DNA of 64,000 nt, from assembly GCA_037953745.1 (NCBI GenBank), contig JBAKBP010007433.1:1-64000 (forward strand). The letters run 5' to 3'. The stretch is from Lithodes maja (taxonomy: Eukaryota > Arthropoda > Malacostraca > Decapoda > Lithodidae). Below the pieces are notes generated by a model. The model saw only the letters and a program-made list of their open reading frames with translations. It made no database searches and was not told the DNA's origin. Made by a program: the position numbers and the translations under genes. Positions 1-11,600 of the stretch are shown here, in pieces (position 1 is the first letter of the stretch; each line of letters opens with the position of its first letter).

Positions 1-151
1 CTATTCGGTTTGGGGGGTTATATTTTATCTCCACTTTTCTTGGAATTAATTTATTTTGTGTTTTATCTCCGCTTTTCTGAGTTTTAGTTTGTATGTTGCT
101 TTCGCCGGCACTGACCTTTGCTGTTGTGCTGCCATGTGGATTTGTTTTCCG

Positions 152-203
152 TTCATTCATTCATTCATTCATTCATTCATTCATTCATTCATTCATTCAT
201 TCC
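152..203. repeat. (TTCA)n microsatellite
   Basis: About 13 perfect tandem copies of TTCA. Short open frames across it are repeat artefacts. Confidence 0.95.
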
Positions 204-259
204 ACTTTCTTCTCCCAAACCATTCGTAGGCTATCACCACTATACTCTGTTCGGTATAA

Positions 260-460
260 GTTGGCCAGAAATCGTGACCCCTAACTTCTGTAACTCAAAA
301 TGGGCTAGAGGAAATGGGATGTAATCTTCCACACTTATACCCTGGCTGACTCTTCTCAAATAGTAGATATATTAGGCTGATCAAATTTTTTTTTTTTTTT
401 TTAGTTCTAGAGGTTAGGGGTCAAGATGGTTGGTCTAATTACAGTGAACAGACTATAAGA
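260..460. repeat. Fold-back repeat (family F), copy 1
   Basis: The left end carries GGCCAGAAATCGTGACCCCTA and the right end its imperfect inverse around 411-440 (GTTAGGGGTCA), with a T-run in the middle. A shorter relative lies at 23474-23580. A small non-coding fold-back element is inferred; its class is unknown. Confidence 0.5.
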
Positions 461-663
461 CCGGTATCACACGCGAGGCCTTTACCACTCATTATTATCC
501 TCAACACTGGTCTGGCAGCTCATGAGGAAAGGTTGCTAAATATTTCTCTCATAAATTGCTCTGTCGTAAGTCTTGTTTTCGATTCCAGTGCAAACAAAAT
601 CCCAGAAACGATGCCAACAAAATGTTGACCATCGCCAATTGGCGATAAAAGCTCTCGTATACT
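461..663. repeat. MITE family B, copy 1
   Basis: Begins CCGGTATCACACGCGAGG and ends in a degenerate inverse (AAAGCTCTCGTATAC). The interior shares the CTGGCAGCTCATGAGG and GATTCCAGTGCAAA blocks with the copies at 16947 and 25845. Non-autonomous DNA transposon; the 3-bp TAA-like target sites seen at better copies suggest a PIF/Harbinger relation (inference). Confidence 0.7.
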
Positions 664-682
664 GTATGTCACTTAATTGGCA

Positions 683-2477
683 TGTTACGACCGGCACTAC
701 GAAATAAACAAGGGCACTTAATATTGGACTAGAAGATAGGCTATATCTGCAACAACGGTACGCTAATTCCAAACCCTCGAACTATTACGCCGGTGAACAA
801 AACACTTAAACCCTCCAGAGTTAATCTACTGGATAACGGGGTATCAATTAACTGGGTTTTAGTGCACTTCTACAAAGGCTTTCCGGTGACGGCAAAGCCT
901 ACTCACAACAGGAGTACTTTACGTTAATAAAATGCTCTCAAGTAATAACAATGCTTAAATAAACTATAACAAGATTTAATAAAGGAGTATATGCTTACGT
1001 TAACTTTAGTGTGAGTCTGAACTCAACACTAAACTCTTCAATGCTCTATGAAACACTGGAAGTCTAGTCCTACAGCAAACAGATAAAGAATCTTCTGAAA
1101 ACGTCTGATACTCTAAGATGCTCGTCGAATATAGAACAGAAATAATGCAGGGGCAGGACACCAAAGCGTGTATCTTAAATACACCAACAAGTAGGATACA
1201 TATATATAAAACAAGGGAGTGCAACAACTCTGTGACAGCACTAATAATAGCCACTCAAAACAGTACTTCCTTAGCCAACGTAACAGCCAAACTGGGTGGT
1301 GCATTATGCATCAACCTAGGCTAAAATAAGGTGTGAATAATTCCTAAAGCATACGCAATTAAAGTTAATAAAGACAATGCTGTCTCTCTCACTAATAAAG
1401 TCTAGCAGTGGCATAAAAGGTACCAGGAACCTAGGCAGAGCGGAAGCATGCTCGTAGCCTACTGTCTCCCCTTGAACAGATTTCCCTTATGTTACGTTAA
1501 GTGACTAGGAGGCTCTCTTGGTAAGTCCAGATCTCAAGTATCTGGTCTTACCCTGGCGCTCCACAAAGGTCAACAAAAATGAGGTAGCAAGCATACGAGC
1601 AAGAGTAGGCAAAAGCCCTTCGCTTGTATGCTGCTACACTCGCAAAGGAAAAATATGCACAAGGGTTACAGGCTACCTAGCTCCGTCGAAGTCGTACAGG
1701 CTCTGACTTGCCACATACATAACTCAGACAACGACCAAGGATACCCTCCACTGTCTAGCATTAAATAGTAGGAAAGAACAACTTAATAATTAGAAGCACC
1801 CCAATACTATGATGCCATGTGACTATGACTCTAATAATCCCTAAAGCTAGTGCAAAACATATATGTGAGAACTGGTGCTGGTAATACGACTGGCCGACTA
1901 TGGAAGTCGTATGCAGAACCAGAAGGGATAAGTAATTGAATAAAGACAAGAAGTATGAAAAAGAAGAAGTTCAGAGAGAGAAACAGTAGTACAGAGGGTT
2001 AGATTGGGGACAGATTGCAAGGGACGTCTAGTACCAAGCACAACATACCAAGCTCAGAAGGAGACACGCGGGTAGGAGCCCCCCAGCACCAACTAAGACA
2101 GCGGCACCCAATCACAAACCACTACGTCATGAAGAGCAGGCGTCATATGACGCGCCAGGCCCGCCGGCCAATCAAGAGCGTGAGAACCTCCGCCCGAGCG
2201 AGGAAGGCACACGTACATACACACGCACATAATACCACCTCGCTGCCTCCTTCGTTCTCTCTCTCCTTAAATTCACACTACACATCTTATACTCTATTAC
2301 TGATATAAAACACTTACAAGTGTCACAGACAAGAATGAAGACCACCACTGATCTGTCTGTGACATCGTGAATACTAAGAAAGAAAGAACATCGTTCTGCG
2401 ATTATAATAGCCCATTTCACTGCCCTGGCGAGCGCTAGCGAGTACGAGCACATTCTGGCAAGCTGGCCAGCGTAACA
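683..2477 (-). mobile_element. Solo LTR, relative of the Gmr1-like gypsy LTR
   Basis: Starts TGTTACG and ends GTAACA, flanked on both sides by GGCA (679-682 and 2478-2481), a 4-bp target duplication. At 1,795 bp it is close to the 1.9-kb LTRs at 52916 and 60442. It shares aligned blocks with them, for example CTCTCTTG, then AAGTATCTG, then CCCTGGCG around 1512-1556 against about 53768-53812. No internal retroelement region is present, so it is best read as a recombined solo LTR of a divergent subfamily lying in a Fat-like gene intron. Reading frames inside it are not genes. Confidence 0.75.
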
Positions 2478-2481
2478 GGCA

Positions 2482-2714
2482 TTAACCCTCTCAGACATAT
2501 GATGCGATTTTGAGCCTATTGGGGATACTTTAAAGCCTTTGTTACCATCAGGGGTATTTAGAAACCTTTAGTTTAGTTACTTCAACCTCTGCAGTTGTCT
2601 TTGAGTTAGCTTTGGGCAGAAAACTAATTTTGGAGAGGTAATTATAAGTGAGAGAACTCTATTTCTTATTGCTAATCTGGCAACCTCTGAGTCATAAATG
2701 CGTGAAAGGGTTAA
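2482..2714. repeat. TTAACCCT...AGGGTTAA element
   Basis: Bounded by TTAACCCTCTC and GTGAAAGGGTTAA, the ends typical of MITE family C, but the interior is only weakly similar to the other copies. The solo LTR inserted at its left edge. Confidence 0.5.
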
Positions 2715-3188
2715 TATATCCTTCTTGATAATCTACCTTTTCTTGTCAGTACACTGTAATGATTTAAGGGTATAAAAATGGTATATACAATCATTGTGTA
2801 TTGATGGTGATTTGCCTTTCAATCCTTGCACAAGATTTTTTACCAACAATATACCTTTAACCCATACTGTACCAGAGGGTATTACTGTAAATGTACCCTC
2901 CAGTACCAGGCAGTGGTACTGGAGCCAAATGGCTTCAGAGGCAAGAGAGAACACCCTCCCACCTCAAAGGTTGGAGGAGCACTGACCCAGTTAGCCTGTG
3001 GAAGCTTGGAACCAACCTGAAAAGTGTTGCCAATGCCTCAGAGCAGTGCGTTCAAGTCATGGTACCAGGTACCCGCTCGATACTGGCAGTTACAAGGACC
3101 GCATATTACTGATGGCTGAAAACCGTCGCTGGTACTGGCGAGTGACTTGTTTACTAACGGCTCTCCTCCGTTTCTGGCACAGTAAGGG
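2715..3188. other. Unassigned intronic or upstream sequence
   Basis: No gene, splice-consistent exon or recognised repeat seen. Short overlapping frames have no recognisable domains. Confidence 0.5.
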
Positions 3189-3527
3189 TTAAGGGGGGAT
3201 GGGCGAAATTGATTTGCTCATTTATGTATCTTTTTATTGTTTTTATAGTTCCCTCCCCAGTACTCCATTAAACTTAAAGAACACTCCCCAAAACCCTCCT
3301 TCCAGATAAATGTGTATATTTGTCGATAGAAAAATGTGCTGGCCGAAGGCCGGTTCCTCTTCAAATACTGGCTCAATATCCCTCGCCAGGTAAAAATTGA
3401 CACCTAATTGGCACGAAAAGTATTAATATTGACAAAGAAATGGGGTGAAAGGTCTTTAAATCGCCAAACTAATGGGGCCAAACATGAGGAAGAAAGGGGA
3501 CCAGAAAAACAACCCATCTCCCCTTAA
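3189..3527 (+). repeat. MITE family A, copy 1
   Basis: Bounded by TTAAGGGGGGATGGGCG and CATCTCCCCTTAA. It contains the family hallmarks in order: a CCTCC/CATCAAGCTTAAAAAACAC-type block, a TCGGTAGAAAAATG-type hairpin, GGCCGAAGGCCGG, a CTCGC...CTCGCCAGG block, then repeated TCTTAAAAT modules. Non-coding, non-autonomous DNA element with TTAA at both ends. Confidence 0.85.
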
Positions 3528-3988
3528 GTGGGTAGATAATAGTAACAACCTTTTCATGTCGATTGTATTTACAGTGTATTTACATTATATTTATTTATAT
3601 TTATCTTATATATAATTATATACTATTATATTTATAGATATATAGTTACATTATATTTACATTATAATATACTTTATCCAGCCATTTCTTCTTAGTTTGT
3701 TCCATATACAGATTCTAATTTCTTCCCCCAAACCATTCGTACATTGTAAAACATGGATATGGAATGAGTAATTCAAATATTCATCATAATCTATCCATTT
3801 AATGGTATATTGGTGGTAATAAGCCCATCTAATGCAAGTTTAGAATTCTAAATCACTATCAAAGTATGTATGTACACTTGGCGTACCTTTTTTCTATACT
3901 TTTATCTTTTAACAGTATAGTCTTTCACAATTAACTATGAGTCGCTTGGCATTCCTATATCCTTATAAATAATTGATCTACATTACCG
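3528..3988. other. AT-rich unassigned sequence
   Basis: TATATTTA-rich DNA without exon or repeat-family signals that I can support. Confidence 0.5.
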
Positions 3989-4232
3989 TTAAACCCTTTT
4001 GCACCGTGATGCCTTTTTACCTTTGATTCTGGCTAAGATTAGATGTTTGTATGCAGTTTAAGAAGATCCTATGTTACTAGGATGGTTTGTGTGGAGTGAA
4101 ATATATTAAATAATAGATTAATGAGATCGTATTTACCCATGGGAGTCGCATAGGTAAATAGTAACCTAAAGAAAATGGTCTAATGTTAACCAGAATGTGA
4201 TGAACTTTACGTGATGGTACTGACGGGGTTAA
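3989..4232. repeat. MITE family C copy (TTAAACCC...GGGGTTAA)
   Basis: Ends are TTAAACCCTTTTGCACC and ACGGGGTTAA. The interior has the family's TATGCAGTTTAAGAAGGAT-like block. Its right-hand TTAA is also the first TTAA of the adjacent MITE A copy. Confidence 0.6.
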
Positions 4233-4596
4233 AGGGGGATGGGCCGGTTTTCTGGACCACTTTCTCCCTCATGTTTAGCCCCATTAGTTTTCAGATGTTA
4301 AGATGTTTGCCCCATTAGTTAGTCGATTTTAAGACTTTTTGCCCCATTTTTTCGTCAATATTTAGACCTTTCGTGCTATTTAGGTGTCGATTTTTTCCCT
4401 GGCGAATGATAGTGAGCCTGTAATGTTGGAAGAACCGGCCTTTGGCCGGGAAATTTTCTACCGAAAAATGTACAAATTAATCTAGAAGGGGGATCTAATG
4501 GATGTTTTTTAATATTTGATGGAGGTCTAGGGAGGAAACTAGAAAACTAATGAATACATGCAAAAATCGCCCAAAAAGTGAACCATCTCCCCTTAA
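4229..4596 (-). repeat. MITE family A, copy 2
   Basis: Inverse orientation relative to copy 1: begins TTAAAGGGGGATGGGCC and ends ATCTCCCCTTAA, with the GGCCTTTGGCCGG and CTACCGAAAAATGTAC blocks inside. It shares a TTAA with the end of the preceding family C copy. Confidence 0.85.
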
Positions 4597-4775
4597 ACAT
4601 GTCCTTATACCCATCCATACCAAATTGGCCATAATTCCCCAGACGTGACTCGTCCATATCAATTAGATTGCCACTTAGGCCATCAGCCAGCCTAATTCGA
4701 TCAAGCCAGTTACCAGTTACGGTCTCCTTGTCGTTGTTCTCTTTTTAGAAAGATCTCTCTCATTCGCTACACTGC

Positions 4776-4834
4776 TTAAGGAGGGGGGGGGGGGGAATTA
4801 GTTTGCTCCCTAGATCTCTTATCAACCATTTACA

Positions 4835-4870
<36 letters not shown>

Positions 4871-5149
4871 ATAATAATAAACAAAACAAAACAAGACCCC
4901 CGTTCGGGATATATATTTACGTTTTTGGGTAGAACAAGTATCTCAGCCGAAGACCGGTTCCTCTTAAATTACAGGTTCGCTATCGGTCACCAGGCAAATA
5001 TCAATACAAAGTGTCTTAATATTGACAAAGAAGTTGGGCGAAAGGTCTTAATATCGCCAAACTTACCAGTCAAACGTCTTAAAATGACAAAACTAGTGGG
5101 GCTAAACCCGAGGGAGAAGGGGGTCCAGTTGAAATAAAAATTCCCTTAA
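4776..5149 (+). repeat. MITE family A, copy 3 (with poly-G and TAA runs)
   Basis: Starts TTAAGGAGG followed by a 13-G run and a (TAA)n run in the normally unique left part. The right part is standard: GCCGAAGACCGGTTCCTCTTAAA, then the TCTTAATAT/TCTTAAAAT modules, ending TTCCCTTAA. Confidence 0.75.
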
Positions 5150-5204
5150 TATATGCCTTTGTTTTTTTACGGTCACAGGTCTGGCAGCGATGTTGCCAAC
5201 GTAA

Positions 5205-5404
5205 AGGCAGTGTCACACGAACGATTTTTCCGTCAATTTTGACGAGTATGGCAGCTTTAATATATACGCTTCATAAGAATTTACTTGGGTAACATAATAT
5301 TCCTTCGATCTAGTATCCGATTCCAATACGAAAGAGCCTGAAAAAGGTACGAGAAAAAACTTGATAATCGAAAACAGCCGGAAAATGCACTCGTGTTGTA
5401 CCAC
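5205..5404. repeat. MITE family B, copy 2 (degenerate)
   Basis: GTGTCACACGAACG at the left and CACTCGTGTTGTACC at the right form degenerate terminal inverted repeats. The interior has GATTCCAATACGAAA, cognate to GATTCCAGTGCAAA of other copies. Confidence 0.55.
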
Positions 5405-5692
5405 CTAAATATGGTAGTCTTACACATAATCATCTGTTGACATTATTAGTTAGTTATGGCCTAAATGCCGTAACTAAACAAAAACAAATCTAATATTGAA
5501 AAAGGATTTCGAATGTGGTAATAATTTACAGTCTGCTGTGGTTAGACAATATCAAATGGATTGGGAAATAACTCCAGGAATCAAAGGGATTTCAACAGAC
5601 CCTACGAATCCCACATATCCCTCATTACCTGAACAGATTGGTCTAATAAAGTTTGAATTGAATAAAAACAAGACCTCATCGTTCTAAAGAGG
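5405..5692. other. Unassigned sequence
   Basis: No supported feature; a 63-codon open frame has no domain or splice support. Confidence 0.5.
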
Positions 5693-5906
5693 TTAACCCT
5701 TTGACGATTATGACTCATTTTGACAGTTCGTTCTGGCTATCTTTAAAAGAGTTTATACAGTTCAGGAAGGATCTGTGGGAAGTATAAGGGCAAAGACCAT
5801 CTCAATTAACCCTCTGACGTCCATATAACCTTCCTATTCTGAATAAAATCGTCCAATAATTGCCAGAAAACAAAAGAATTGCGTAATCGGATCTGGAAAG
5901 GGTTAT
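5693..5906. repeat. MITE family C copy
   Basis: TTAACCCTTTGACG to GGAAAGGGTTATA. The interior carries inverted TTCAGGAAGGAT / CCTTCCTATTCTGAATAAAATCGTC blocks typical of the family. Confidence 0.65.
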
Positions 5907-6019
5907 AAAGAAAATACTGTTATACAAAGACTTACCATTCAGCCTTTCAGAATGCAGTAAAGTTCTCCAATTAGCCTCCTCCGTTGAATTTTTCTCTCTT
6001 GCTTTCCATTCTTCAATAT

Positions 6020-6327
6020 TTACCCCTTCTGCACCGGTAACTTCTTTTGAATTTGATTGTACCTATATTTAGACGATTTTATGCAGTTTAGGAAGGATAT
6101 GTGGTGGCTAAAAGGTTTAATTGAGATAGTCTGTAGCCTCTTAATTGTTATATTGTACCTATATATAGACGATTGTATGCAGCTTAGGAAGGATTTGTAG
6201 TGGCTAAAAGGTTTTATTGAGATAGTCTGTAGCGTCTTAATTGTTACACGTGCATCCCAAGCTGAATAAAAGTCTAATAATTGGCGGAATATAATGCAAA
6301 GGACGTTACCAGTAGTGAAAAGGTTAA
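6020..6327. repeat. MITE family C copy with internal 96-bp tandem duplication
   Basis: Starts TACCCCTTCTGCACCGG and ends GTGAAAAGGTTAA. The block ACCTATATTTAGACGATT...TCTTAATTGTTA occurs twice in tandem, at about 6061 and about 6157, a 96-bp period. The right part has the inverse block GCTGAATAAAAGTCTAATAATTGG. Confidence 0.7.
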
Positions 6328-6478
6328 CTCAATTTTGCTTTTAAGTATTTTGAAGCCTCCAATTTCTTCCAATTTCTGTTATTTTGCATTATTCTCCTGA
6401 TCCTTTGTACGCTGAATTCTACAGTTTCATGCATTCTTCGCTCAGATCATTTCACCTTACCTTCCCGTACATTAACCT

Positions 6479-6787
6479 TTAAGGGGATAGTGGCTATTTT
6501 TATATCTATATATTTTCTTATTCATATATTTGTCCTCGCTTTAAAACTCTCTTAAACCCCACTTCAAGATCAATTTGTAAGTTTTTGGGTAGACAAATGT
6601 CCCTGCCGAAGGCAGGTTCCTCTTAAAATTAAAATCGACACGTAAATGGCACGAAAGGTATTAAAATTGACAGTGCAATGGGGCGAAAGGTCTTATAATC
6701 GCTAAACTAATGGGGTGAACGTCTTAAAATGTCAAAGCTAAACACGAGGGACAAGATGGGCAAGAAAAAGCAACCATCCCCCCTTAA
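6479..6787 (+). repeat. MITE family A, copy 4
   Basis: TTAAGGGGATAGTGG to ATCCCCCCTTAA, containing GCCGAAGGCAGGTTCCTCTTAAA and the TCTTAAAAT modules. The CTCGCTATCGCTCGCC block seen in other copies is missing here. Confidence 0.8.
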
Positions 6788-7206
6788 CTGTGCTATTCTA
6801 ACACACTGCCAATATCAGCGACCAACTCCGACAAATTAACATAATGAATAATAACTTAACATTTGGTGATGGGCTGTACTATCAGATGGTGATGGGCTGG
6901 ACTATCAGAGTGAGAACTGAGCGATCTCTGCCGTACCCATAGCTTACTCTGACTGTTCCTTTTATTTATATATTTTCTAGATCTCAAGTGACGGCGTCTC
7001 TTCCGTGGATTGACTTCCCAATCTACCAAGATTGGAAGCCAAAGCGTCACATTTTTCCTTTGCCCATTAACTTTCTCTTCATAATTGCTGAGGGGCACAG
7101 GGCCCTGGGTGGGGCTTTGGTTTCCCAGGCGTTTCCGCACCCTCCTCAGCTCCCCGCCATGGAGTGGCTTCGGTCATCCAGGCTTTATTGTGGTCGGCAG
7201 GGAGGG
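6788..7206. other. Unassigned sequence, GC-rich to the right
   Basis: An imperfect direct repeat GGTGATGGGCTG(T/G)ACTATCAGA occurs at about 6865-6915. The GC-rich right part (7090-7206) may belong to the LINE fragment that follows, but I cannot align it to the intact copy. Confidence 0.4.
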
Positions 7207-7296
7207 TTCTGTGGGGGCGCTCGGTTATGGCCTTGGCCTTGCTCGGGGCCTTGGGGCTGTTCGGCCAGGCAGCTTGGGGAACATCAACAACAACAG
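7207..7296 (+). mobile_element. 5'-truncated 3' end of LINE family 1
   Basis: Matches the 3' end of the antisense LINE at 8820-11311: GGCTGTTCGGCCAGGCAGCTT followed by an (AAC)n-type tail, here on the + strand. Only about 90 bp remain. A family A MITE follows within 20 bp. Confidence 0.75.
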
Positions 7297-7313
7297 CATT
7301 TTAGGAGGAGCAC

Positions 7314-7677
7314 TAAAGGGGAGATGGGTCGTTTTTTTTGGTCCCTCATCTTCCTCATGTTTAGCCCCATTAGTTTTCAGATTTTAAGATGTTCAGCCCA
7401 TTAGTTTGGCGATTTTAAGATTTTTCGCCCATTTCTTTGTCCATATTAAGACTTTCGTATCATGTAGGTGTCGATTTTTTCCTGGCGAGCGATAGCGAGC
7501 CTGTAATTTACGAGGAAGCGGCTTTCGGCCTGGATATTTTTCTATCGAAAAATGTTCACATTTATATTGAAGGAGGGTCTTGGGCAGGTGTTTTTTAAGC
7601 TTGATGGAGGTCTAGGGCGGAAATTAAAAATATGTAGATACATAAATAAACAAATAAATACGCCCATCCCCCTTTAA
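7314..7677 (-). repeat. MITE family A, copy 5
   Basis: Starts TAAAGGGGAGATGGG and ends CATCCCCCTTTAA, inverse orientation. Contains AGCCCATTAGTTTGGCGATTTTAAG modules and CTGGCGAGCGATAGCGAGCC. Confidence 0.85.
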
Positions 7678-7783
7678 TTGCCGTTTTTCAGACCGTGAAC
7701 TAAAGAAGCTATCTGCTCAAAGTTGTCAATACTGTAAAGTGTTCCTCCTCAGATGGTGTTTGTATATATTCATTTAAGGGGGG

Positions 7784-8117
7784 ATGGGCGTATTTACTTG
7801 CTAATTTGTATATTTTTTTATTATTTTGTTTTTGTTTTCTCCTTAGACTTCCATTAAGCTTAAAAAAACACCTACCCAAAAGCCTCCTTCATGATCAATT
7901 TAAACAAATTTCGGTAGAAAAAGTAGCGGCTCGCTTTCGCTCGCCAGGAAAAAAACCCGACACCTAAATGACGCGAAATGTCTTAATATTGAAGACAAAA
8001 TGAGGCAAAAGGTCTTAAAATCGCCAAACTAATTGGCCGAACGTCTTGAAATCTGAAAACTAATGGGGCTAAACATGAGGAAGAAGGGGGACCAGAAAAG
8101 TGACCCATGTCCGTTAA
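7784..8117 (+). repeat. MITE family A, copy 6
   Basis: TTAAGGGGGGATGGGCG to CATGTCCGTTAA. It lies about 100 bp from copy 5 in opposite orientation, so the two copies form a large imperfect inverted repeat. Confidence 0.85.
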
Positions 8118-8459
8118 AACCAAGTTCTGGAGCATTTAAGATTTAAAAAAAAACATTGTAAATTTTAGTTTGTGCTCGATGCTGATTCAAATGTGTGTGC
8201 AGCCAAATGTGTGTTTAGTAATCCTGACTGTATGATATAATGATGCAGTGGAAATACACCTCCCATCCACACCCACACGTACACATCATTCTAAACTATG
8301 GGGGGTGGGGGGGTGGGGGGGATTTTTGTTGTTATTATTATTATTTTTTAATTTTTAATTTTTGTAAATCATGATGGCATGAGGAAAACTAAATTACCAA
8401 CATCTGTTTGAAATAGTTAATATACAAATCAAATTGAATGTTGTGTTTTGTTTGTACAG

Positions 8460-8603
8460 GTGGGTCAGTACCAGGTGAAGGTAGGAGCCCGTGACCTAGG
8501 GAGCCCCAGCAACACCGCCCTGGCCTGGCTGGAGGTTAATGTGGTGGATGTCAACGATAACCCACCAGTGTTCACCCACGGTAACTACACTGTGGTCGTC
8601 CAG
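8460..8603 (+). CDS. Fat-like cadherin, exon 1 in window
   Basis: Acceptor TTTGTACAG and donor CAG|GTCAGT, phase 0 at both ends, 48 codons. Encodes the end of a cadherin repeat with the calcium-binding linker VVDVNDNPPVF and the first strand of the next repeat. Exon 2 continues it as a canonical cadherin strand (VVVQ then ENRVEGSLL), which supports the junction. Confidence 0.93.
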
Positions 8604-11600
8604 GTCAGTCAAGAGAGATTTGTCAAGCTAACCAATATATCTTTATACTGGCTTAGTGGTAAAAGGGTTATAATTATTTAGACCGTTGTGCATTAAGGCA
8701 TGTAATTTAATTATATAATTAAGCTAAGAGTGTTTTGGGAAATTATAAAATTACATATCCACAGGGGGATGAATAGAATATGTATAAGAAGATTAATCTA
8801 CATCCATGCTTTTCCTGTTGTTGTTCCCTAAGCTGCCTGGCCGAACAGCCCCGAGTCCCTGAGAAAGGCCATGGCCACGATCGGGCTTTCCCACAGAGCT
8901 CTCATTGAGTGTAGATTGTGTTGTTGGCGTAAGTGGTTGTGTGAAATGCAGTCTTCTATGATGTGTTTAATGGTATGGGGTGCTGTGTTACATCCCGGGC
9001 AGGCGTCGACAACGGAGTCATCCAGTCTCTTCTGATAGCTCAGGAGAGCTGGATGGTGTCCGCATCTCAGCCTGGCCAGGTGGACTCTGTCCTCGCGAGG
9101 AAGGGAGGATTCGGAAGGATGGATTTCGGGAGGTCGTGCATGCAGCTGCGTGTTGTCTGTGACTGAGTGGATGGATCGGTGAGAGATATGAGTATGGATG
9201 TGCTTCTGGAAGTTGGTTCGGGGTGGGCAGGGAGGGAGAGAGGACAATAATTGTGTGTGATACCGTGTGCTGGGTGTTGTTTTGATATTTCTTGGTGTCT
9301 GTGGGTGTGTTGCCATGTAGTTTAGTGGGTGGTCTTGGTTCGTGGAGGCTGCTGCCAGGAATAGAGTGCCTCTCATGTCCAGATGGTCTTTGACTTTGAG
9401 GATTTTGGTTTCTTGATGTAGGTGATCTGTGGGTGCAGTAGCTGTGCAGCCTGTAATGATCTTCAGGGCTTTGTTTTGAATAGTCTGTAAGGTCTTATGA
9501 TGTGTTTCAGCTAGGTTAGAAGCCCAGACTGGGCTTGCGTATTCCATCACTGATCTTATGTATTGTTTATATACTGTGGTGGTAGTTTCTTTGTTGTGTC
9601 CAAATTTTGTGTGAGCAAGTGACCTGAGGGCGTTAAGTCTGGGTGTTAGTTTCTTTTTAATGTTTGTGGTGTGCTGTTTGAATGTCATATGAGTATCATA
9701 TGTTACTCCTAGGATTTTGGGTGTGTGTGTCTGTGTTAGGGGTGTGTTGTTTATGGTGAGTTGAGGGATGTATTCGTGTTCTCCTGTCCAACTTGTGAGC
9801 AGGGTTGCGGTGGATTTGGCTGGGGCTAGATTAAGTCTGTTTGTAGTGCACCAGCCATGTAGTGTGTTGAGATAGGGTTGAAGGAGATCTGTTGCTCTTT
9901 TTGGGTCATGGTGTGTGCATGTGAGTGTTATGTCATCTGCATAGGAGGCTAAGTTTATTTGGGGCATATTGGGTGTAGTTATATCGTGCATGTACAGATT
10001 GAAGAGTGCGGGCGATAGGACGGATCCTTGTGGGACTCCGTTTGGAAAGTTTCTGATTTTAGATGACTGACCGGCAAAAGATACGTGTGCACATCTGCCT
10101 GCTAGGAAGTTGGCCAGCCACCTTTTTGTGTTGTTGTGCATGTTTGTGTTGTAGATTTTGTTTGTTAGGTTGTGGCGGGGGATGGCATCGAAGGCTTTAC
10201 TAATGTCGAGTGTGGCTAATAGTGATCTGTGTGGTGGTCTAGCTGAGTTGATGCCGTCGAAAGCTCTTTGTGTAAGGTCTGTGAGAAGAGTGTTTGTGGA
10301 GTGCAGTGGCCTAAAGCCATGTTGTGTTGGAGCTAGGGGTAGGTCAGGTGTAATTAATTGTAATACTAGGCATTCCATGACTTTGGAGCAGGAGCAAAGG
10401 AGTGTGATTGGGCGGTGCGAGGAGGGTAGCGTGGGGTCTTTGTTGGGTTTGGGGAATGTGATGATACCATGCTTCCAAATGTCTGGTATTGTGTTGTGTG
10501 AATAGCTGTAGTTTGATATGTTAGTGAGTGCTTGTATGCCTTGTGGTCCCAGGTGTCTGAGGTGTATGTTGCTTATGTTGTCTAGGCCACAGGCGGGTGA
10601 GTGCTTGAGATTGTTGATGATATGCTTTGTCTGGTGATTGGTGAAGGGTGTATAGTCAGGGTCTGTGGGGAATTGTCTCTTACGTCGGATGACACGTCGG
10701 TCGTCTTTGTGAGGGTTTAGGTGGCTGACATGTGAAAAGTGATTGATGAGAGTGTTTGCTTGTTGTTTACATGAAGGAGTAGAGTCTGTTGTTGTGATTG
10801 CAGCATGTGATTGTGTTGTGTTGCTGTTGGAAAGTGTGATGCTGTTTAGTGTTTTATAGAGTTTTTTGGGGTTTGTTTTGTGATCAAGTGTTTGTAGGAA
10901 GTTATTCCAATTTAGTTTTTGTTGTTCTTGTATTTTGTTGTTAGTTTGGGTGTTGTGTGATGTCTTGTGTGTGGGATGCTGGGGAGTGTTTCAGTATGTC
11001 GCGTTGTCTGATGAGGCTTTGAATTTCTGGTGTGAAGTTGGGGTTGTGTCTTTTTCTGTTACCTCTTGGAATGTGTTTCTTGTCAGCGTTTTGGATAGTT
11101 TTATTGAGTATGTGTACAGCATTGTTGATGCTAGTGATGGGTGTACTGTTTAGAGTTGTGAAGTGTTGTTCTGTCTCATTTGTGAATGCTTCCCAGTTAG
11201 CTCTTTTATAATTGGTGTATGTGTGTTTGTGGCTAGCTGGGGCGAGTCTGGTTTTGGTGGTGATAATGATCGGGAGGTGGTCAGAGCCTAAGGTTCTGAC
11301 CACCCTCCAGGATGCTTTTCCTGTTCAAACGAAAGGTTGTATTTTTTTTTTATATCCTATCAATTACAAATTAATTCAATATAATTTGTGTGTGCAATAT
11401 ATACTTTTTGTTTTAGTAAGCCATAAATTACATATTGACTGCATGATTGGTCATCAGGAGAATCGTGTGGAAGGATCGTTGTTGGTGCGTTTTAAAGTGA
11501 ATGATGCGGATTCCGAGTCCAATGGTGCCCCTTTTACATGGGAGCTTACCAATCAACCCACCACTGCCCCTGTCTTTGCCATGGGTCAGGACGGCGCTCT

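Larger units (their letters stand above)
8820..11311 (-). mobile_element. 5'-truncated LINE (Jockey/I supergroup), nested in intron
   Basis: Antisense non-LTR retrotransposon between exons 1 and 2 of the Fat-like gene, bounded by a perfect 14-bp target duplication. Its 3' end has an (AAC)n-type tail rather than poly(A), and its 5' end stops inside the endonuclease domain. The + strand of this stretch is GT-rich because the coding strand is AC-rich. The clade is inferred from motifs only; Jockey or I-like is my best placement. Confidence 0.9.

Noticed and set aside
2015..2498. Open frames near 2,000-2,500 as a gene
   Set aside because: They lie within the solo LTR and have no recognisable domain.
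11411..11457. Upstream acceptor TTTTAG at 11415-11416 for exon 2
   Set aside because: It would bring a TAA in frame and break the cadherin strand; the AG at 11456-11457 gives a perfect junction.
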